64,000 bases of DNA from Phocoena phocoena (lineage: Eukaryota > Chordata > Mammalia > Artiodactyla > Phocoenidae), in the NCBI RefSeq assembly GCF_963924675.1, contig NC_089220.1, positions 57,484,639-57,548,638 on the forward strand, given 5' to 3'. Made by a program: the position numbers and the translations under genes. A model generated the notes under the pieces. The model had not been told where the DNA came from and ran no database searches. It saw nothing but the letters and a program-made list of their open reading frames with translations. Of this stretch, positions 58,390-64,000 are shown in pieces (within the stretch, counting starts at the first letter, position 1; the number at the start of each line of letters is the position of its first letter).

Positions 58390-61020
58390 TTATATTTTAA
58401 TGCTCTAGTTGTTTCTTTTACTATTTGCTTTTGAGTTATATTCTTAATGGTTACCCTGGTGATTACAATTTACATCTTAATTGAAAATAATTTAAATCAT
58501 ATTAATATTGAGTCAATTTCAAAAATATAAAAAATTGCTCCAATGTAGTTCCATCTCTCCTCCCTCTTTGTACAATTATTGTCACACAAATTACATCTTC
58601 ATGCATTATAAGCCCATCAACACAGTTTTAAAAACATTGCTTTAAGCAACTGTATTTTAAATCAGATAGCAGAATAAAAGAGTTGCAAACAAAAACTACA
58701 TTTATAGTGTCTCTTATGTTTTTCTGTATAGCCCCTTTACCATTGCATATAATTTTTTGTGTGCACATTCAAATTAATATCTAGTTAACTTTCATTACAG
58801 CCTGAAGAACTCCCTTCCAGGGCATGTCTGCTAGCAATAAACTCTCAGTTTTTATCTTGTAATGTTTTAATTTCTCCCTACTTTTTGAAGAATAGTTTTG
58901 CAGAATATAGAATTTTTGAACTGACAGTCTTATCTTTCAGCACTTTTAGTACATCATCCCACTGGCTTCTAGCCTCTTTGATTTCTGAGGAGTCAGCTGT
59001 CAATATTATTGAAAATCCTGTGTATGTGATGAGTCACTTTTTTTCCTGCTGCTTTCCAAGTTCTCTCTTTGTACTTGTCCTTCAAAGATTTGATTATGAT
59101 ATATTTACATGTAGATTTCTTTGAATTTATCTTACTTGGAGTTCACTAATCTTCTTAGATGCACAGATTAATGTTTTCCATTAAATTTGGGCCATTTTCA
59201 GCCAGTAGTTTTTCAAATATTCCTTCTGTCTCTCTTCTTCTTCAGGATCTTTCATTAAATGTATATTGGTATGCTTGATGCTGTCCCATAGGTCTCTGAA
59301 ACTCTGTTCATTTTTTTTCATTCTTTTTCTTTCTAGTTCCTTAAAATAGATAATCTCAATTGACCTATTTTCAAATACACTGATGCTGCCTGCTCAAATC
59401 TGCTATTGTTATTCTCTAGTGAATTTTTAATTTCAGTTATTATAGTTTCAACTCCAGAATTCTATTTGATTCTTTTTTATAATCCTTTTATTGATATCTT
59501 CTATTTGGTAAGAAATCTTTCTCATACTTTCCTTTCGTTCTTCATACATGATTTCCTTTAGTTCCTGGACAATGTTTAAAATAGCTGATTTAAATTCTGT
59601 TTAGTAAGTTTGACATCTGGGATTCCTCAGAGGCATTATCTATTGACTGCTTTTATTCCTGTATATGGTTCATACTTTCCTCTTTGCATGAATCATATTT
59701 TTTGCTAAAAGTGGACACTTTAAATAATAAAATATTCCAGATCTGGAAATCAGAATGTTCCCCGTTCCTGGGGTTTGTTATTTTTGCTGTGTTCGTTTGG
59801 TTACTTTCCTGAGCGTATACTGTAGAGTATGTATTCTTTGTCATATATGCTACTGATGTCTCTGCTTGTTTCAGTTAGTGGTCAACTAATGATTGAACAG
59901 AGATTTCCTTCAATGCTTTGAACCAGTGAATCTCCTAGATATTGCTGAGGGGTGCTGTGTTTATACTGGGACATACCATAAATACTCTGTCAAACAGTCC
60001 ATCAGTCTCTCTTAGTATTCACTTTGTGCTTGTGTAGATCCTTAAGGTCAACTAGAGATCAGATATTAGAACATTCTCAAGTCTTTCCTTAGCATGAGCA
60101 CGATCTTGCACATAGATACAGCTTTCTAGATTCCCAGGAATGTGTTGGAGTTTTTAAATGACATATCATTCCCCAGTTTTCCCTTTTACTTTTTTTGATC
60201 AGCCTCTTATTGGCCCCAACTTGAAATGCTACCTAGGCAGCTATGATGACTACAGTTGACCCTTGAACAACATGGGTTTGAACTGCCATGTCCACTTATA
60301 TGTGAATTTTTTTCAATAAATACGTATAGTACTACATGACCTGAGGTTGTTTGAATCTACGGATGTGGAACCACCAATACTATGAGACTTGAGCATCTGC
60401 AAATTTTAGTATCCATGGTGGGTCCTGGAATTAATCGCCTGCAAATACAAAGAGACATCTGTAATTGTTTTTGACAAATGTTCAGAGGATGGCTGTTTCA
60501 CAGAGCAGGGCCTAAACCACATCAAACAAAGACATCCCTTGTGAACGGAGCTTCTTAGTAGCTGCCAGACAGGTCAAATAGTGACAATTCTCTGGAGGTT
60601 TTGGGGCATTCCAATCCTATTTTGTCTCATCCAGTAGCTTCCAAGTGGCTGGTTTTCACAGCAGTTATAACTGCCACGCTGTTAGTTTTCAAGGCTACTG
60701 CAGAGCTGGAGAGGCAAGGAATGAGATTAAGGCAGTAAACATACCTTGCTGCTTGTATTGAGATTCAGCCATTTTTCTTGAATAAACACACTTTAGATTG
60801 TTGCAGGTCTTTAGCTGATTTCCAAAGTTCTGAAAATGTTGATTTCAAAATTTGTTGATTTTGAAATTTTTTCCAGATTTTTCCATTCCTCTAGTCACAT
60901 GCAGGAATGGATTTTTGAAGGTCTATATTCTGCCATTTCAGCATTGACCCTCTTAGGAACCAGAATTGTAACCTGGATTTCCTGAATCTAAATCCACGCA
61001 TTGTCTGAAAATACCATTTT
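58390..61020 (-). mobile_element. Old L1M LINE, 5' part (5' UTR, ORF1 remnant), antisense
   Basis: The + strand is the complement of an L1M from its 5' UTR (about 60,960, complement of 'GAATGGCAGAATATAG'-type text) through ORF1 to the inter-ORF region (about 58,400). The ORF1-equivalent (about 58,800-59,640) shows the ordered blocks antisense to 'GACCTATGGGACAGCATCAAG', 'GGATGATGTACTAAAAGTGC' and similar. The frame is broken many times. A DNA transposon is inserted at 60253-60461. Family level is from memory; the 5' portion being retained is unusual, since most L1 copies keep the 3' end. Confidence 0.65.
60253..60461. mobile_element. Tigger2/MER2-like miniature transposon nested in L1M
   Basis: It starts CAGTTGACCCTTGAACAAC, ends GACATCTG, and is flanked by TA (60251-60252 and 60462-60463), as for Tc1-mariner elements. 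Internal text ('TTTGAATCTACGGATGTGG', 'GACTTGAGCATCTGCAAATT') is of this family. No coding capacity. Confidence 0.75.
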
Positions 61021-61499
61021 TCTCCACTACATGGTGTTTATTTGGATAACTTCCTCCCTCCAAACAATGTCATGACAACTGCCTACCTACCTGTCTAAGT
61101 ATGTCTCTGAAAAAATAATCTTTTCTTGGATTCCATATTGAGATGCCCACACTATAGCAGCCATTCTGGACATGAGAATGACAATTCATACTTAAGCGAT
61201 GTAATTTTCACTTTTGTTTTCTTCTTTACCATCACATTCCAAGGATGCCTGATTCTGCATACTCTGTTCTCTCCCTTATTCTGAAACTGGGGTCTCATAC
61301 AGAGTCCCCAAGACTTGTTGATAAAGGAGTAAACTATTGGCGGATGGGCCACAGAATGTTCGACATGACATGCTTGCACAGGCCAGAAGGGCACTTGTGT
61401 CTCACTGAGGTGTGGCCCTGGAAAAGCATTCAGGAGAGGAATCCTCCCAGTGGGCAGGACATCCAGTAGTACACCTTGTTGTCTACTTTGTTTAAAAGC

Positions 61500-62780
61500 A
61501 AAGATGGCTTGAAGTTAGCACCTACATTGCTTTGTGAGGATGATTAGGTGGTGTAGGACTTAGAACTAACATGAGTGAGAAGGAGGTTCGTGGAAGTTAC
61601 AAGTAGATGGATCGCTCACAATGGGCATAGGCCCAGAACCTGATACTATTTGACCATATAAATACTCACACATAAGGTCTCCAAAATAAACAAGGAAAAT
61701 TGCCTACTCAATGCTTTCTCTGTAGGGTCATACAAATGACCACGCTAAAGATAGAGGCTATTCATGCTACTAAAACTTTCACCTTGACAAGGCTAACTTG
61801 GCTACTGCCCCAGTTAAGTCGTACCTTTCTGCGAGGAACAATAAATACTGGGCCCCAGTGGGGAATGTTACCTTGAAGGGACCTGCACTGCACACTACCT
61901 AAGGAAGTTTTATTACATGGACACATTCCCTTGAGTTGGCCTTTTTTTCTCACATGTAAATAGACGTATCCTGGATTAGAATTTATTTCTCTTCATCACG
62001 TCTCTGCCAGAATCATCCTCTGAGGAATTTCTAACTGACTTGTACAACACCATGTTACGTCACAAGCTATCACTTTTTAAAATAATTTCATTTGACTGTA
62101 AAAAGAAAATAAGACAGTTATGGTAATAGTGAAGAGACAGTGCCTTGTCAGTGTTGAGTTACACTCTGGCAGTCTGTGATGTATGCACTAAGCCAGGGAA
62201 TGATATAAAATATTTTCTCCCCATAACTAGAGTGTATGTTTGAGAACAAAGGGATAGAAATGGAGATGGTAACTCTCACTCAAATATGTGGTGATCTCTT
62301 GGCAAAATTGCTTCCCATCCCTATTAATTTGTGGTCTGCTGGTATACAGATTTTAATGTCCATGGAAAAATGCTCCTACTGTGCTCTGCATGCCCCTGAA
62401 TGAATAGGTACAATAGGGGTTTTAGGTGTTGACTGGGTTAAAGTCTTTCCCATCAAGAGGAAATGATATGGTGCTATAAAACTGGGCCAGGAAAAGTGTG
62501 AACAGAATCTAGGGCATCCCTGAAGTCCCATGTTTACATCACCATCAGTGGGAAATATTAGAAGAAGAATATAGTCAGGACTACAAAGGATTCTGATTCC
62601 TTAGGAACAAAGGTTTGAATCACCAAATCTCCATTCTAAAGCTGTGAGAACTGAAGCATTGCATAAAGAAGGGGAATTCTGAATAGCTGGTAAAAAAAAA
62701 AGAAAGACAACAAATAGCCATCACAGTCTTGTATTCAGTTGCAGAAGATAAGGCACTGGACTTATCAGCTATGTATATTT
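61500..62780 (+). repeat. Possible ERVL/MaLR internal remnant
   Basis: Several phrases (for example near 61795-61900 and 62380-62620) resemble degraded internal sequence of ERVL/MaLR endogenous retroviruses in sense orientation. There are no intact frames, no recognisable polymerase motif survives as protein, and no flanking LTR was identified. It is far too decayed to function. Medium-low confidence. Confidence 0.4.
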
Positions 62781-63126
62781 GAGTTTTTAAATATTTTGGC
62801 TAGTTTCCCTGTTTCTTCTTATCTCATTTTTCCACCATTCTATTTGTGGAGGTTTTATGTATAATCTACATAACAATATCTACAATTCTACATAAAATAC
62901 AGTATATCACTCATTAGTAAATTGAGAAATTTGGTAAAGTTTCTAAGATTTGTCTATTTTTGAGGAAACAGAGGGTTAATATTTTAATTTTGCTTAAAAC
63001 TTTGCAGTATAAATATCAGCAAAGTGATATTGTCTAACAACTACAGTTTTATTATTTTAAAAATATATTATGCCTAAGATAAAATGGTTAGGCTGTTTTT
63101 TCAAAAAATGCTTCCAACTGTAGTGA

Positions 63127-63134
63127 TGTGTGTC

Positions 63135-63167
<33 letters not shown>
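63127..63167. repeat. Compound (TG)n(AG)n microsatellite
   Basis: A (TG)n run with one CTG interruption is followed directly by (AG)n; similar in layout to the tract at 55567-55619. Confidence 0.92.
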
Positions 63168-63254
63168 AATAGAGAATGGGGGACATTACTGCATATCTGC
63201 AGTGTTAGTCATTTTAAAAATTCACTTGCTGATATTTATTTATTTATTATTTTT

Positions 63255-63760
63255 ATTTTTTTTTAACATCTTTATTGGAGTATAATTGCTTTACAATGGT
63301 GTGTTAGTTTCTGCTTTATAACAAAGTGAATCAGCTATACATATACATATATCCCCTCCCTCTTGCATCTCCCTCCCACCCTCCCTATCCTACCCTTCTA
63401 GGTGGTCACAAAGCACTGAGCTGATCTCCCTGTGCTATGGGGCTGCTTCCCACTAGCTATCTATTTTACGTTTGGTAGTGTATATATGTCAATGCCACTC
63501 TCTCACTTCGTCTCAGCTTACCCTTCCCACTCCGCATGTCCTCAAGTCCATTTTGTACGTCTGTGTCTTTATTCCTGTCCTGCCTCTAGGTTCTTCAGAT
63601 CCATTTTTTTTTTTTTTTAGATTCCATATATATGTGTTAGCATACGGTATTTGTTTTTCTCTTTCTGATTTACTTCACTCTGTATGACAGACTCTATATC
63701 TGTCCACCTCACTACAAATAACTCAATTTTGTTTCTTTTTATGGCTGAGTAATATCCCAT
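63255..63760 (-). mobile_element. 5'-truncated L1 LINE (about 0.5 kb)
   Basis: A reverse-oriented copy of the same L1 3' end as at 43-44 and 47 kb (T-run, complement of 'TTTATTGGAGTATAATTGC', through the ORF2p C-terminal MEYYSAIK-type region at its inner end). It is truncated at about 63760. A (TTTA)n tract (63236-63250) precedes its T-run. The + strand ORFs here are shadows. Confidence 0.88.
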
Positions 63761-64000
63761 GTTGCTTTTCTTTTAAATAAAATGTTAAGAGATATATCAG
63801 CAAAAATTTTGAATTTTGTGACTGCTATTTATTTCACCATGAGTCCTGAGATATAGAATTTGATATATCAATATGCACTTAGGAGATCACACTTAAAGCA
63901 ATATTTCTAAATCTAATAGATTTTGAAATTTAAATAACTTAATAATTTATGTAATAACTAGTAACTTTTGATCATTAAAAACTACATGGTTTGGCCCTTT
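63761..64000. other. AT-rich DNA, nothing recognised
   Basis: The window ends in AT-rich sequence with no recognisable feature. Confidence 0.4.

Noticed and set aside
1..64000. CRISPR array, operon, prophage or other prokaryotic system
   Set aside because: No regularly spaced repeats with unique spacers, no dense coding, no ribosome-binding-site patterned genes; all evidence points to mammalian nuclear DNA.

Overview
This 64 kb window is mammalian nuclear DNA, almost certainly from a cetacean or its close cetartiodactyl kin. The marker is the CHR-type tRNA-derived SINE (starting GGGCTTCCCTGGTGGCGC), present at least six times: three look young (15.0, 21.5 and 48.8 kb) and three are older (52.5, 54.5 and 55.9 kb). 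The L1 3' ends are also of a cetartiodactyl type. The background is AT-rich and intergenic or intronic in character. I found no protein-coding exon that I can name. None of the ORFs over 60 codons resembles a host gene; the recognisable ones are transposon remnants.

Layout. 0-30 kb: AT-rich DNA with scattered ancient repeats (MIR, L2, L1M), a hAT-type miniature element with a perfect 8-bp target duplication (5.57-5.78 kb), a four-copy minisatellite (14.3 kb), two young CHR SINEs (15.0 and 21.5 kb) and a solo LTR (17.6-18.15 kb). 30-35.3 kb: the only GC-rich part, a cluster of four CpG islands (about 30.06-30.64, 31.69-32.10, 33.11-33.76 and 34.52-34.96 kb). It has GC boxes, a TATA-like element and several alternating CA/CG tracts. 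This looks like a promoter and 5' exon region of a gene whose coding sequence lies mostly or wholly outside the window; I could not identify the gene or settle its strand. 35.6-42.8 kb: featureless AT-rich DNA, possibly a first intron or gene desert. 42.8-49 kb: a 5'-truncated L1 (+), a solo LTR, ancient L2-like repeats, a second truncated L1 (-), MER5A and a CHR SINE.

52.03-55.02 kb holds a nearly full-length Tigger1 (pogo/Tc1-mariner) DNA transposon. Its transposase is dead: the start codon is lost, a catalytic Asp codon is changed, and stops and frameshifts are present. Three later insertions are nested in it: two SINEs and one short L1-tail-like piece, each flanked by short direct repeats. 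58.4-61.0 kb is an old antisense L1M carrying its 5' UTR and an ORF1 remnant, interrupted by a Tigger2/MER2-like miniature element. 61.5-62.8 kb resembles an ERVL/MaLR internal remnant. 63.26-63.76 kb is a third truncated L1.

No CRISPR, operon or other prokaryotic feature is present, and I see no convincing new biological system. The most informative parts are the unassigned CpG-island cluster and the datable transposon nest. Family names come from memory of consensus sequences, since no database search was possible.
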